From: a virus
DNA: 37,625 nt
Virus record (IMG/VR): IMGVR_UViG_3300010158_000168
Location: 1-37,625 of that record
Direction: 5' to 3' (one strand)
The notes below the pieces were generated by a model. That model saw nothing but the letters and a program-made list of their open reading frames with translations. It ran no database searches and was not told where the DNA came from. A program made the translations under genes and the position numbers. Positions within the stretch are counted from its first letter, which is position 1, and each line of letters starts with the position of its first letter. This document shows positions 6,901 to 16,586 of this stretch, piece after piece.

Positions 6901-9900
6901 ATATACCTAAAGATCCACTTCCAGATGACTTAGAAGATCCACCAAGTGATCCTCCAGAGCTTGATGATGAAGGTAAACCTAAAGATCCTTGACCTTTAGA
7001 CTCCTTTTCTTTTTTAGGTTTTTCTTCCTTCTCGTCCTTCTTGAATATCTTAAGACCAAAATCTTGTACAAGTTGAGGATTTACAAATGACTCTCCTAAA
7101 TCTTCAGCATATTTCTTAGCTTGTTCAGGTCCAGTCAATGCCTTTAAAGCCTCTTCTGGAGATCTTGCAAACGGAACCTCTTCTACAAGTCCTTTGGCAA
7201 CAGCTAATCCAGATGCTAGTTTTCCCTCTTCTTTACCCTTCTCTTCGTATGTATCTTGAACTCTTTTAAGAGTGGCTCCTATCTGAAGCATCTCAAACAA
7301 AGGTGTGTGTACTAACCATCTTGGCATATCCTCACCAAACAATCTTAATCCTCCAGCCTTAACATCTTCCTCATCTCTCTTCTCACCTCTCTGATAGTAA
7401 CCACCAATAGATGCAGCGTTAAAATATCCTAACGCAATCATAGCGGCTCCTAACGAACCCTTCTTAAGGTTTCTCATTACATAGTCAGACTGTTCTGGAG
7501 TTAGACTCTTAGTTCCTTTAAATAGTGCTTTACCAATAAGTGGTAGAGCTTTAGCATAACCTCCAGCATATGATGTAACCTCACCTACATAGTTGGTAGG
7601 AACCTTTACGATAGGAAGTATAATTTTAAGTCCTGTAGCAGCTGTTTCTCCAACATTACCACCTCTCTCAAGAGATGCTATAAATGTTTTATAAGCCTTA
7701 GTTGCTATGTTGTCTTGCATAAAAATTGCTCTATTAGCATCCATATATGCTTGAGTACTAATGGTTGCTTGAACCATAGGATCCATTATATCTATACCAT
7801 TATCAGCAGCATGATTCATTCTTTTTTCGAATGATCTGAAGTACTCGTTTCTTTTTGCTGGTTGTTTTAATGCTTGGTGAAGCTGACCAAAGAAATCCAG
7901 TACTGATGGTGGTATATCCTCCTTACCATGAAGTAAGTCAAGCGTACCCTTACCAGACTTAACGATCTCCCTCATATCCTCGTATGTAGCTTTTTGCCAC
8001 CACTGAGATATAGCCTTTACTTCAGCCTTAGCATTAAACCCACCCTCTCTTGGAGCTTGTTTAGCTATCTTTGATAAGCCTGGTATCTTAGAAAGAACAC
8101 CACCTGTGATCTCCTCTATTGGAGATATTATTGTTCTACTTGCCGCAGCAGCAGAAAGTTTTCCAAGAACCTTAACACCAGTTAGAAGCATTGTTCTTCT
8201 AAGTGTAGCAACAAAATCTAAAGCTTTTTTGTATTTAGGTCTGTTGGCAAGATCTTGTTTCTTCATCTCAACATCAACCTTGTTCTTAAGTCTGTTTACG
8301 TTAGCCTTAAGTCTCATACCTTCCTCATCTGGCTGTGTTATTCTACGTTGTTTCTTTTCAAAGTTTCCAGTAGCTAGCTTCTCTTGAAGCTCAGCCTCTC
8401 TCTTTCTTAGTCTAGTCTTAAGCGTAGCAAGAGCTCTCTCTTCTGGAGTCTTCTTAGGATCCATGTCCTGCTTCATCTGCTCGTACTCAGCCTTAACATT
8501 ATCTCTTATACTCTTAAGAGTTTTAATCTCGTCAGTCTCTGGAGTCTTAGTACCCTTAGGTTTAGGAGCGGTATCTCTTTCAGAAACACGTCTCTCATAC
8601 TCAGCTATAGATTTCTCAAGAGCTGAAACAGCCATTTTTACTCTCTGCTCATCACTTATCTCTCTCTTACCTTCAACAGACTCTATTGTTGCCTTGAGTG
8701 CGTCTCTATGCTCCTTAAGAGCTTGAGCCTCTTCGTCATAAGCAACACCAGTCTTCTTAGCTGTCTTCTCTCCAGTAGCAATTTGTTTTTCAAGATCCTT
8801 GATTTGGTTTTTAAGCCTTGTCTTGATACCATCTAAAGCAGTCTTCCATGCCTTCTCTGGGTTCATAGACTCGCTACTGATTCCGTTCTGTTTCATTAGT
8901 TCTTGAACCTTTGCTTGAAGTCTTCTAACCTCATCGCTTGGTGTACCTCTTTGGAATCCAGTCTTTAATGGAGCCTTACCAGACTCAACATCTTCAAGAG
9001 CGGACACTAGTCTACCTTGTGATTTAACCTCCCTAAGAGTGGCGGCAACCTCCTCCTTGTTAGGCTCTGAGACTTTACCATATCCAGACAGCTGGTCTCT
9101 TATCTCTCTCTTGGTTATACCCTCAAATATATCCTTAACATTATCATGAATATCATCAATTACACCATCAAGTGTGGTAACACCATCCATGATAAGGTTC
9201 TTAGCAAGTTGGTTAAGTATGGATCCCATGTTATCTGGAAGCTCAGTAGGCTCTATATCTTGGAACTTACCCTTAGGAAACCTTATCTCTCTAAGCTTAG
9301 CATATAGGTTCTCTCTCTCAGTTTTAAGGTTGGTCTTCTTACCTTCCTTAGCAGCTGCATTCTTAATCTTATTAAAGACTCTATCTTCTACAGTAGATCT
9401 TATTTTATTCTCGTACTCTTCTAGCTTGGATTCAGCTTCTTTTAGTTTTTCAGATATTGCTTTAAACTCAGCTCTTTTCTCAGCAGATATCTCTCCATTA
9501 TTTTTAGCCTTGTATTTAAGAACCATTCTATCAAGACTATAGTCCTGCTTTATAATGTTCTTACGTGCAAGCAATGCAAGAGAAGGTATAGTTCCAGCCA
9601 TACTAGCAGCCTTATCGTTCTCCTCCATCTCCCTCTCTATTCTTTCAACTTCAATAGCTGCCGCTGCATCTGTAGGATCTTTTTCTAATTTACTAAGAGC
9701 TTTGTCGTACTCGTTAGATAGACGTACTCTATCATAAGCCAATGCGTTAGATACTTCATCAGTTATAGGTACACCCTTAGGATTTGCTATAATTGCCTTG
9801 GCAAGACTTCTTGGAGATATTTCTCCAGAGTTTACTTTTTCTTTAGCTCTATTAAAACTTTCTTCTTTGTTATATTTCTCAAACTTCTCTATAGGAGCTA

Positions 9901-12900
9901 GTCCTCTCTCAGCTCTTTCTGCTTCTGTTACTGCGTTCTTAATACTAGTTACCTTCTCTTTAACAGGAACTTCTGTAAGCTCATTATGAGCTCTCTCAGC
10001 CAAAGAAACTTGTTCTGGACCTAACTCACTACCAATGATTTTTTTAATGTCTGAAATAGACTTACCGTCATCCATAAGATCCTTAACGATATCCTTCATG
10101 TCAGCATAGTCTCCAGTTTCTTGGAATCTTTCTATTTGTTTTATTCCAATTCCGTAAGGAGCCACAGCTTGTTGCTGCTCTGTTATTTTTAAAGTTTTTT
10201 TGTATTTATTTTTTATCTCAGGAGTCATTATATCAAAGGCATTAACCTTTATATTCGGTACTCCTACAACTTCTCCTAAAATATCGTTTTTATACGTAGA
10301 ATGCTCTGATTTTCCTCCTATTTTAGTAGGTTTAAGAACTAACATAATATCATTCTGGTTGAAATTGTTGTCCTTGTAAAAACCATCTCTAATATCATTT
10401 ACATCAACAAAAGCATTTCTTTTTTGATAAATATTGTATAATTTTGATTTTGATTTTTCCATAGCATCTAATAATGCTATAAGAAATTTCTTTCTTCCAG
10501 TACCTATTGTTTTTGTTTTTGCATTATCAACTGATGCATCCTCTCTTAATGTCTCCCATGAATTATGTGCATTTAATACATCTCTCATAGGTTTTGTAGG
10601 CTTAGAATCTAAAACTTCTTTTTTAAATGAATCGTAATTACCTATTCTTTTTTCAAATAAATCAAATACTTTTTTATTAAATAATTTACTTTTTTGTGCA
10701 GAACCGCTAATAATAAATATATAATCTGATTTCCCTATTAATTTATTTACTTCATTCTCTTCTTTACCAGTAGCCCATATTACATTTTTATCTCTATTTA
10801 CAGGATCCAATGCAAATGAAGGACCAGCATCTAAATAGTGCTCACCATCTATTACCTTATCAAAATAATTTCCTCTACCTAATTGATCAGCAACCCAGAA
10901 CCAAACCTTTTGTTTCTTGTCTGATATTTCTTTCATTAAAGAATTAAAATCTATTAGATCAGATTTTTTGACAAACGATAAATCATGGTCTCCTACCTCT
11001 ACCTTTTCTTCTTTTACATCTTGAAATCTTTTTATTTCAGTAGGTTCAGAAATATAAGAAGAAGCTCCTTCACTTATAGCTTTAATATCTCTCTCAGTAA
11101 TCTCCTCACCAGTAGCTATTTTACCAGCTAGTGTGTTAAGCATGTCTACAACATCACCCTCTGTGAATGGTTTGCGACCAAGCAGAACAGCCACTCTGTC
11201 TAAGAATCTTTTAACAAGAGACTTGGTTGAAGCATCAAAACCTTCATAACCATCTGCAAGATGACCGAAAAGCTCAGACATCTTCTCCTCATTCTTAATA
11301 TTCTCAGAGTAGTTCTTAGCAAAGTCTTCAATCTGTGCCTTTAGTTCTGGATTTTTATCTAATGATTTAGATAACAAGTCAACCATTTTCTTGGTGATGT
11401 CCTGTATATTTGTATCTGTCTTAAGTCTATCAAACAATAATGCATGGAATACCTCATGAGCCACAGTTCTTCCGTTAGCCTTCTCAAGGTTTATATGTAT
11501 CTTACCATCAGCTGAATCATAGAATCCTCTAGCATCTTTACCAACAGCATTCTTGAATGATTCTGAGGTCTCGTGCTCAACGATCTCTACATTTGGAAGC
11601 AGTTTAGTTAATGACTTTTTAGCGTTATCAATACTTGTCTTAATTCCTTCTTTAGCCTTGTTAACTGGCTCTATATGCTTGGCTTTGAAAGCCTCTAGTT
11701 TAGATTTAACGGTTGGTTTAACTTCTATTTTTTTAAATTCGTGAGCCTCACCATTAGCTATCTTATTAGCAGCTTCTATAATCTCTGCCTGATCAGTAAT
11801 GGTAGTATCACCAGTACCTCCAGTTTTTATTTCACCTTCCTTACCATTATAAATCGATACCTGGTTATTTTCTTTTGCAAACTTAAGAGTATTCTCTCTA
11901 TGCTTAGCATCAACAACCGTGTTTAAATCTATAGAATAGTCACCATTATCAAGTCTAAAAACACCAATCTTGGCATCCTTAACCTTGTCAATAACAGCTT
12001 TAAATTTTTCTTTAAAATCAAGAATTTTATCTGTTGTAAGTTCTTCTGGCTTAACATTCTCAGAAGCAAGTGTAACGATATCATCCTTATCCTCAACATC
12101 ATATACCTTACCATCTGGTTTAAATGTTTCGCCAAACTCGTTCTCTGTGTCCGCCTTTATTTCAGAAACTCTCTTACTTACATCTCCAAAAGCTTTCTCA
12201 TTATGAAGAACCATAGCTCTCTTATCTATGTCAGCTTGTGGGATGGTAACATCCTTATCTCCGTTAGGATTATTCTCTTTTATTAGCTGAGTCTCAGCCT
12301 TAGCTCTTAATGCATCTGCAACCACTGGATCCATTCTCTCAAGCTCTGCCTTAGGACCATTTAAAAGCAGTTCCCTACGTCTGCTATTGGTAGCATCAAG
12401 CTCCTCTTTTAGTCCTTCAAATAATTGTTTCTTTATCTCTGGACTAATGCTTTGGTCCATCTTAATAGATTTAGCCTTTTCAAATATATTAGCTCTTGTA
12501 TTATTAAGTCTTATGGTCTCCTTGTACTGACTATCAGATAGGCTTGATATATCTTTAACTTGAGACTTGACAATTTTATGCATGTCATCCTTAGCCTTTT
12601 CAAGCTGTTTAGATATAATCTCTCTATGCTCATCTGATAATCCTTTCTGATCAAGTCTTAAAGTTAAATCATTAACCTTTGCAGATGCCTTTAGAGCAGA
12701 GTTATCCAAACTAAATTCAGACGCTACATGAACTGCTATTCTAGGAGCGGTATCTAACATACCAACGGTAGCTATAGACACAGCTGTAGCCTCTCCAGTA
12801 CCATCTAATAAGTTTTTATTAGGATCTACTCCAGAGAACTTATCTACTGCATTCTTAGCTATTGTAATACCATTCATTACAGCAGCACCATGCAGTTGTT

Positions 12901-14872
12901 TTTTTGTTATTTCTTTTAATACGGACTGAGCTATTAGATCCTTTTCTGCGGATGTAGCACTTTTTATAACCCTCTGAGCACCCTTTAATAAACTTGCGTC
13001 AAATGCAAATAATGCAGCATCTATAGCACCTTTAGCAGCTGGAACTCCCATTAATTGAGCCTGACTATACTGTATATTAGGATCTGCGTCCATCTGATCA
13101 AGCATACCTTCGTATGTGTTACCTACTGACTCGTTTACAAGTATACCTATACCTGGAGTACCTAAAGATACTTTACTCATAAAACCAGCTGTGGGTAATA
13201 TAACACCATTAGTAAGCCATCTTCCGAAGTCAGAAGCTGAATTAATATTTTTCGCTTCAATAGGCTTCTCAACCGCTCCCTCTATTTCTTCTAATCTTTT
13301 ATTAGTATCTTTAGCCTTACTTCGTATCCATTCATTTGTTTTTTTAAACTCTTCGTTTTCAGGCATAAATTGAGATACATACCCCATACCGCCTAAAACA
13401 CCTTTTACAGATTCCCCACCAATTTTAGCTAATGTTGCTAAAGCATTTCCTGAAAAAGAGTAATCTCTATTTAATATATCTAAGTTTTCTTTAAAATCAC
13501 CTAGTTTTTCATGTTTTTTAGTATAGTCTTCATTAGCTTTTAGGTATGCATTTCTTAAATAATTATTATTCTCAGTTTCAGTTTTTAACTGATCTGTTAA
13601 ATCTTGAGGTATTGGTTGTTTTTTAGAGTCTAAATCTTTAATTTTATTAACTATACCAATTAAGTTTTGATTACTCATTTGGTATATAGAGTTAGATAAC
13701 TTGTTTACCTCTAAAAGATTTTTATCTTCCTTGCTTATGGTTTGATAATCTCTTTCTGTATATTTTGTTAAAGTACCTAAATCAGCATCTTCTTGATGAT
13801 CTCTCATAAAATCATTAATTCTTGACTGTCTTTTACTATCAAGTTTAGACTGAACAGCTATCTCATATGCTCTTTTTTTTATTTGTTCTGGATCGTATTT
13901 AGGTAACTCTATACTCGGATCTAACTTTCTAGCTTTTTCTGTTAATATAACAGACTCCTCATACTCCTTATTAGCTTTGTCAGTATATTCCTTTGTTGGA
14001 TCAGTTTCAAATTTTAAAAACTCTGGTCCCTTATCTGTAGTACCAAATGATAATCCAGTCGCATTAACATCAACTATAGTGTTCCATGCATTCTTTCCAA
14101 AATCTTTTAAAGTATTTAAGACTCCTTGTTTCTTAAACTCATCATCTGTCTCTTGAGTAGCACCTTGTCTATCTATATCTGAGTCTTTATGAGCGTTTAA
14201 GAAGTTATCATATATTGTTTTATTATATTTTAATTGATCTAGGTTTGCTAACTGCTTATTTCTTTCTTCTTGCTCTTTTTGTTTATTTAAGATTTCAAAT
14301 TCTTTAGTATTTGCATGCGTCATTCTATCATTATTCTTATTATCATAAGCATTAATGAATTCTCTATTATAATAATCATACTGTTCTTCAAGTGGTTTCT
14401 TAGATACGGCAAGATCAGAAAGATTTCTTATCATCTGAGTTCTTGTTTTTCCAGCATTAGCTTGAACTTGTTTCTTTGTAGGAAGTGTTGTAGCAGGTTT
14501 CTGAGGAGACTGCATTCTCTGCTGTTCCTCTTGAGTAAAACCTGTAAATTCTTTCATTTTAGTCGGTGGTCCACTTAAACCATCCGAAGCCTGTACTTGT
14601 CCTGGTTCTTCTGTAGCCAATGAAGTAGCTTGCTTTGAAGTTGGAGTACTGGAAGCCACAGGTTCTTCTGTTGCAATAGGTTCTGAAACTTCTTTTTTTT
14701 TTACTTTACCTTCAAATTCTTGGTAAGAACCTAAATCAAAATCTTTAGAAACTGCTGAATATAGTTTTTTTCTAGAGTCTGCATTATTCATTTTTGAATT
14801 AAATTCTTCATAAGAACCTAAATCAAATTTACCTGAAAGTGCTTTGTATAATCTGCTTCTTGGATCTGGCAT
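6899..14872 (-). CDS. Giant polyvalent virion protein with HExxH metalloprotease motif, 2657 aa
   Basis: Probably carried in the particle and ejected with the DNA, as known for phage polyvalent proteins. Order: two tandem 26-residue repeats (3-57) sharing FDLGSY.EF; charged helical region; hydrophobic segments near 547-590; zinc-protease-like VAHEVFHALLFDRL with HEVFH at 1139-1143; an AT-rich module at about 1285-1584 containing VWFWVADQLGRGNYFD, of a type I associate with large polyvalent proteins; Lys/Glu coiled coil, about 1700-2220; hydrophobic Ala/Gly segments near 2225-2260 and 2420-2490 that could enter membranes; and a Gly/Ser tail ending SGSGSLGI. No RNA-polymerase DxDxD motif was seen. 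It is the last gene of the structural block, directly after the 568-aa gene. Roles are inferred from composition and position. Confidence 0.8.
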   Translation of the reverse strand: MPDPRSRLYKALSGKFDLGSYEEFNSKMNNADSRKKLYSAVSKDFDLGSYQEFEGKVKKKEVSEPIATEEPVASSTPTSKQATSLATEEPGQVQASDGLSGPPTKMKEFTGFTQEEQQRMQSPQKPATTLPTKKQVQANAGKTRTQMIRNLSDLAVSKKPLEEQYDYYNREFINAYDNKNNDRMTHANTKEFEILNKQKEQEERNKQLANLDQLKYNKTIYDNFLNAHKDSDIDRQGATQETDDEFKKQGVLNTLKDFGKNAWNTIVDVNATGLSFGTTDKGPEFLKFETDPTKEYTDKANKEYEESVILTEKARKLDPSIELPKYDPEQIKKRAYEIAVQSKLDSKRQSRINDFMRDHQEDADLGTLTKYTERDYQTISKEDKNLLEVNKLSNSIYQMSNQNLIGIVNKIKDLDSKKQPIPQDLTDQLKTETENNNYLRNAYLKANEDYTKKHEKLGDFKENLDILNRDYSFSGNALATLAKIGGESVKGVLGGMGYVSQFMPENEEFKKTNEWIRSKAKDTNKRLEEIEGAVEKPIEAKNINSASDFGRWLTNGVILPTAGFMSKVSLGTPGIGILVNESVGNTYEGMLDQMDADPNIQYSQAQLMGVPAAKGAIDAALFAFDASLLKGAQRVIKSATSAEKDLIAQSVLKEITKKQLHGAAVMNGITIAKNAVDKFSGVDPNKNLLDGTGEATAVSIATVGMLDTAPRIAVHVASEFSLDNSALKASAKVNDLTLRLDQKGLSDEHREIISKQLEKAKDDMHKIVKSQVKDISSLSDSQYKETIRLNNTRANIFEKAKSIKMDQSISPEIKKQLFEGLKEELDATNSRRRELLLNGPKAELERMDPVVADALRAKAETQLIKENNPNGDKDVTIPQADIDKRAMVLHNEKAFGDVSKRVSEIKADTENEFGETFKPDGKVYDVEDKDDIVTLASENVKPEELTTDKILDFKEKFKAVIDKVKDAKIGVFRLDNGDYSIDLNTVVDAKHRENTLKFAKENNQVSIYNGKEGEIKTGGTGDTTITDQAEIIEAANKIANGEAHEFKKIEVKPTVKSKLEAFKAKHIEPVNKAKEGIKTSIDNAKKSLTKLLPNVEIVEHETSESFKNAVGKDARGFYDSADGKIHINLEKANGRTVAHEVFHALLFDRLKTDTNIQDITKKMVDLLSKSLDKNPELKAQIEDFAKNYSENIKNEEKMSELFGHLADGYEGFDASTKSLVKRFLDRVAVLLGRKPFTEGDVVDMLNTLAGKIATGEEITERDIKAISEGASSYISEPTEIKRFQDVKEEKVEVGDHDLSFVKKSDLIDFNSLMKEISDKKQKVWFWVADQLGRGNYFDKVIDGEHYLDAGPSFALDPVNRDKNVIWATGKEENEVNKLIGKSDYIFIISGSAQKSKLFNKKVFDLFEKRIGNYDSFKKEVLDSKPTKPMRDVLNAHNSWETLREDASVDNAKTKTIGTGRKKFLIALLDAMEKSKSKLYNIYQKRNAFVDVNDIRDGFYKDNNFNQNDIMLVLKPTKIGGKSEHSTYKNDILGEVVGVPNIKVNAFDIMTPEIKNKYKKTLKITEQQQAVAPYGIGIKQIERFQETGDYADMKDIVKDLMDDGKSISDIKKIIGSELGPEQVSLAERAHNELTEVPVKEKVTSIKNAVTEAERAERGLAPIEKFEKYNKEESFNRAKEKVNSGEISPRSLAKAIIANPKGVPITDEVSNALAYDRVRLSNEYDKALSKLEKDPTDAAAAIEVERIEREMEENDKAASMAGTIPSLALLARKNIIKQDYSLDRMVLKYKAKNNGEISAEKRAEFKAISEKLKEAESKLEEYENKIRSTVEDRVFNKIKNAAAKEGKKTNLKTERENLYAKLREIRFPKGKFQDIEPTELPDNMGSILNQLAKNLIMDGVTTLDGVIDDIHDNVKDIFEGITKREIRDQLSGYGKVSEPNKEEVAATLREVKSQGRLVSALEDVESGKAPLKTGFQRGTPSDEVRRLQAKVQELMKQNGISSESMNPEKAWKTALDGIKTRLKNQIKDLEKQIATGEKTAKKTGVAYDEEAQALKEHRDALKATIESVEGKREISDEQRVKMAVSALEKSIAEYERRVSERDTAPKPKGTKTPETDEIKTLKSIRDNVKAEYEQMKQDMDPKKTPEERALATLKTRLRKREAELQEKLATGNFEKKQRRITQPDEEGMRLKANVNRLKNKVDVEMKKQDLANRPKYKKALDFVATLRRTMLLTGVKVLGKLSAAAASRTIISPIEEITGGVLSKIPGLSKIAKQAPREGGFNAKAEVKAISQWWQKATYEDMREIVKSGKGTLDLLHGKEDIPPSVLDFFGQLHQALKQPAKRNEYFRSFEKRMNHAADNGIDIMDPMVQATISTQAYMDANRAIFMQDNIATKAYKTFIASLERGGNVGETAATGLKIILPIVKVPTNYVGEVTSYAGGYAKALPLIGKALFKGTKSLTPEQSDYVMRNLKKGSLGAAMIALGYFNAASIGGYYQRGEKRDEEDVKAGGLRLFGEDMPRWLVHTPLFEMLQIGATLKRVQDTYEEKGKEEGKLASGLAVAKGLVEEVPFARSPEEALKALTGPEQAKKYAEDLGESFVNPQLVQDFGLKIFKKDEKEEKPKKEKESKGQGSLGLPSSSSSGGSLGGSSKSSGSGSLGI
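10119..10137 (-). repeat. 19-nt direct repeat, downstream copy, edge of inserted module
   Basis: Read on the - strand: AAATAGAAAGATTCCAAGA, encoding part of QIERFQE (residues 1579-1585). It differs from the copy at 11019-11037 by two transitions. The copies are exactly 900 bases apart. Confidence 0.75.
11019..11037 (-). repeat. 19-nt direct repeat, upstream copy, edge of inserted module
   Basis: Read on the - strand: AAATAAAAAGATTTCAAGA, encoding part of EIKRFQD (residues 1279-1285) of the giant protein. It bounds the AT-rich 300-codon module on its N-terminal side. Confidence 0.75.
14702..14866 (-). repeat. Tandem protein repeat at N-terminus of giant protein
   Basis: Residues 3-28 (SRLYKALSGKFDLGSYEEF core) and 32-57 (RKKLYSAVSKDFDLGSYQEF core) align with a period of 29 residues. 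The DNA copies share the stretch encoding FDLGSY. Such short repeats at a virion protein's start may dock it to a partner inside the capsid; that is inference. Confidence 0.75.
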
Positions 14873-14873
14873 T

Positions 14874-16580
14874 TTAGTAATCTATTTTAGTTTTTTTACT
14901 AGTTGATTTAGACTTATTTAACGCGTTCATTATAGTAGTCAACTTGGTTTGTTTAGTTGCTTCTGGATCATCCTCTTCAATCTTACCTATAAATTTACCT
15001 TTTTTATCTTTAAATACTACATAATCTTTACCAAAATAGTTAGTGGTAGAAGATATTTTATAGGAGTTAGGATCTAATCCTGAGCTTTCAAGAGCATGTC
15101 CATATATATCGACTTGATTTTCAGCCTCGTTGTTATCAGAAAGAGCCTTAGCTATTGTGGTTTTCCCTGTAGAATCAGTTGCACTCAATATATTAACTGG
15201 TGAATAATTCCTACTAATTTCTTTTTTAGTGCTTACATCACCAGCATATCCGTGCAGTCTTAAATAAGCATCCTTATCTCTTCTTATTACGTTTGTGCTA
15301 TTAGTAAGACCATAAATTTGTTCAGCTATATCGGCAGCATCTTTAGATTTACCATTAGCATCAACCAGACTAACCTCCTTGGTTGTATTACCTTTAGGAG
15401 TTCTGATTGTGAATATTTTCTTATTACCTGTTCCTTCTATCTTTAATATCTTAGTATCCTCAGGAAGTGAATTATTAATAGCTGTCTGTGCGTCATTACC
15501 TGCGGTTCCTCCCTTTACAAGGTCAACATATAACCCATAATTTAATGCATAACCTCTATCGTCTTTGTCTCCCTTGTCCTCCTTAGGAGCAGCGACTGGT
15601 CTCTGTGGAGCATACTGTTGTGTTTGCTCAAACTTAAGTTGAGATTCTAGAGTTGCTTTTATATGTTCTTGAGCTGCTTTCTTTTGAGCATCAGTTATCT
15701 GAGGAGTCATAACTCCATTAACCATCTTCATGTATACGGCATTAGGATCAGCCTTCGCTTGTTCTTCAGTCCAAGCTGTCTTATATCTCATACCATCAAC
15801 AAGAACAGATGCAGTCTTTATTGGTGTAGCTGTTATAGTATTTGCTGCTCCATTAGCAAACTCATCATATCTACCCTTCTGCATAGGATCATTTATAAAC
15901 TCTCCTAGAGATCTTGATCCTGTTTTAGTTATATAATCTTGTACTGTCTTAGCAATAGGAGCTGTCTCTTTAGCTACATCGACCTTATCAACCTTAGTAT
16001 TTGCTGGATTTAATAATGAACTTATACTAGTTGGAGGAACATCTTTGTTCACACTTCCATCTGCATTTGTATGATACATATACATCTGACCATCAGTATT
16101 TGGCATTATTCTAACATTCTGAAACTGCTCTAGTCCAGAGTCAAGCTTAGCCTTTTGTATTTCTATATCTGAGTTTACACCTTCGTTAGTTCTTTTCTCA
16201 AGATCAGCAGCTCTTTGACTCCAAGTATCACCTACTTTTTTTAAGTATCCGAAAGAATCTTGAGAATTTTTAAGTAATAATTGAAACTGTTTAGGATCTG
16301 CCTGACCTTTTTTAACAAGGTCGTATTGACTTTTTAAAAGACTAGTATACGCATCTGATCCGCTTGTTACTACAGAGTTTATGTTTGCATTGTTTCCAAC
16401 ACTATACTCTTGCATAGCTTTAAGAGCGGAAGACGTATCATCAGATATCTTCTGTCTATAGTCAGATCTAACCTTCTCTTGTGCTGCAAGCTTTTCAGTG
16501 AAGTCAGTAGTAAGCTTTCCCCAATCAACTATGGGGTTGGCAGTTACTTCGCTCCAATCCTTTCTTCCGTATTCTGACAT
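14874..16580 (-). CDS. Predicted internal or cargo virion protein, 568 aa
   Basis: I do not recognise a family. The first 180 residues are helical and Gln/Lys-rich. The middle has a Lys/Asp-rich linker (APKEDKGDKDDRGYALNYGL). The C-terminal third alternates short strands and turns and ends in a basic Ser/Lys tail. There is no signal peptide or catalytic motif; an STGKTT stretch near residue 476 is not a convincing P-loop. It lies between an internal-protein-like gene and the giant polyvalent gene, where phages encode proteins loaded into the head and ejected, so a similar role is likely. Two bases separate it from the downstream gene. Confidence 0.6.
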   Translation of the reverse strand: MSEYGRKDWSEVTANPIVDWGKLTTDFTEKLAAQEKVRSDYRQKISDDTSSALKAMQEYSVGNNANINSVVTSGSDAYTSLLKSQYDLVKKGQADPKQFQLLLKNSQDSFGYLKKVGDTWSQRAADLEKRTNEGVNSDIEIQKAKLDSGLEQFQNVRIMPNTDGQMYMYHTNADGSVNKDVPPTSISSLLNPANTKVDKVDVAKETAPIAKTVQDYITKTGSRSLGEFINDPMQKGRYDEFANGAANTITATPIKTASVLVDGMRYKTAWTEEQAKADPNAVYMKMVNGVMTPQITDAQKKAAQEHIKATLESQLKFEQTQQYAPQRPVAAPKEDKGDKDDRGYALNYGLYVDLVKGGTAGNDAQTAINNSLPEDTKILKIEGTGNKKIFTIRTPKGNTTKEVSLVDANGKSKDAADIAEQIYGLTNSTNVIRRDKDAYLRLHGYAGDVSTKKEISRNYSPVNILSATDSTGKTTIAKALSDNNEAENQVDIYGHALESSGLDPNSYKISSTTNYFGKDYVVFKDKKGKFIGKIEEDDPEATKQTKLTTIMNALNKSKSTSKKTKIDY

Positions 16581-16586
16581 ATGTTA

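Noticed and set aside
9174-9542. Open frame of 122 codons on the + strand inside the giant gene
   Set aside because: Antisense to a clear long gene, Ser/Leu-rich as expected from the reverse of Lys/Glu codons, with no promoter or coupling.
6899-14872. Giant protein as a virion RNA polymerase
   Set aside because: I looked for a DxDxD or DFDGD-type catalytic loop and found none; the protease and polyvalent features fit better.
14874-16580. P-loop (STGKTT) in the 568-aa protein
   Set aside because: It lacks the preceding strand and GxxxxGK pattern and no Walker B follows; likely chance.
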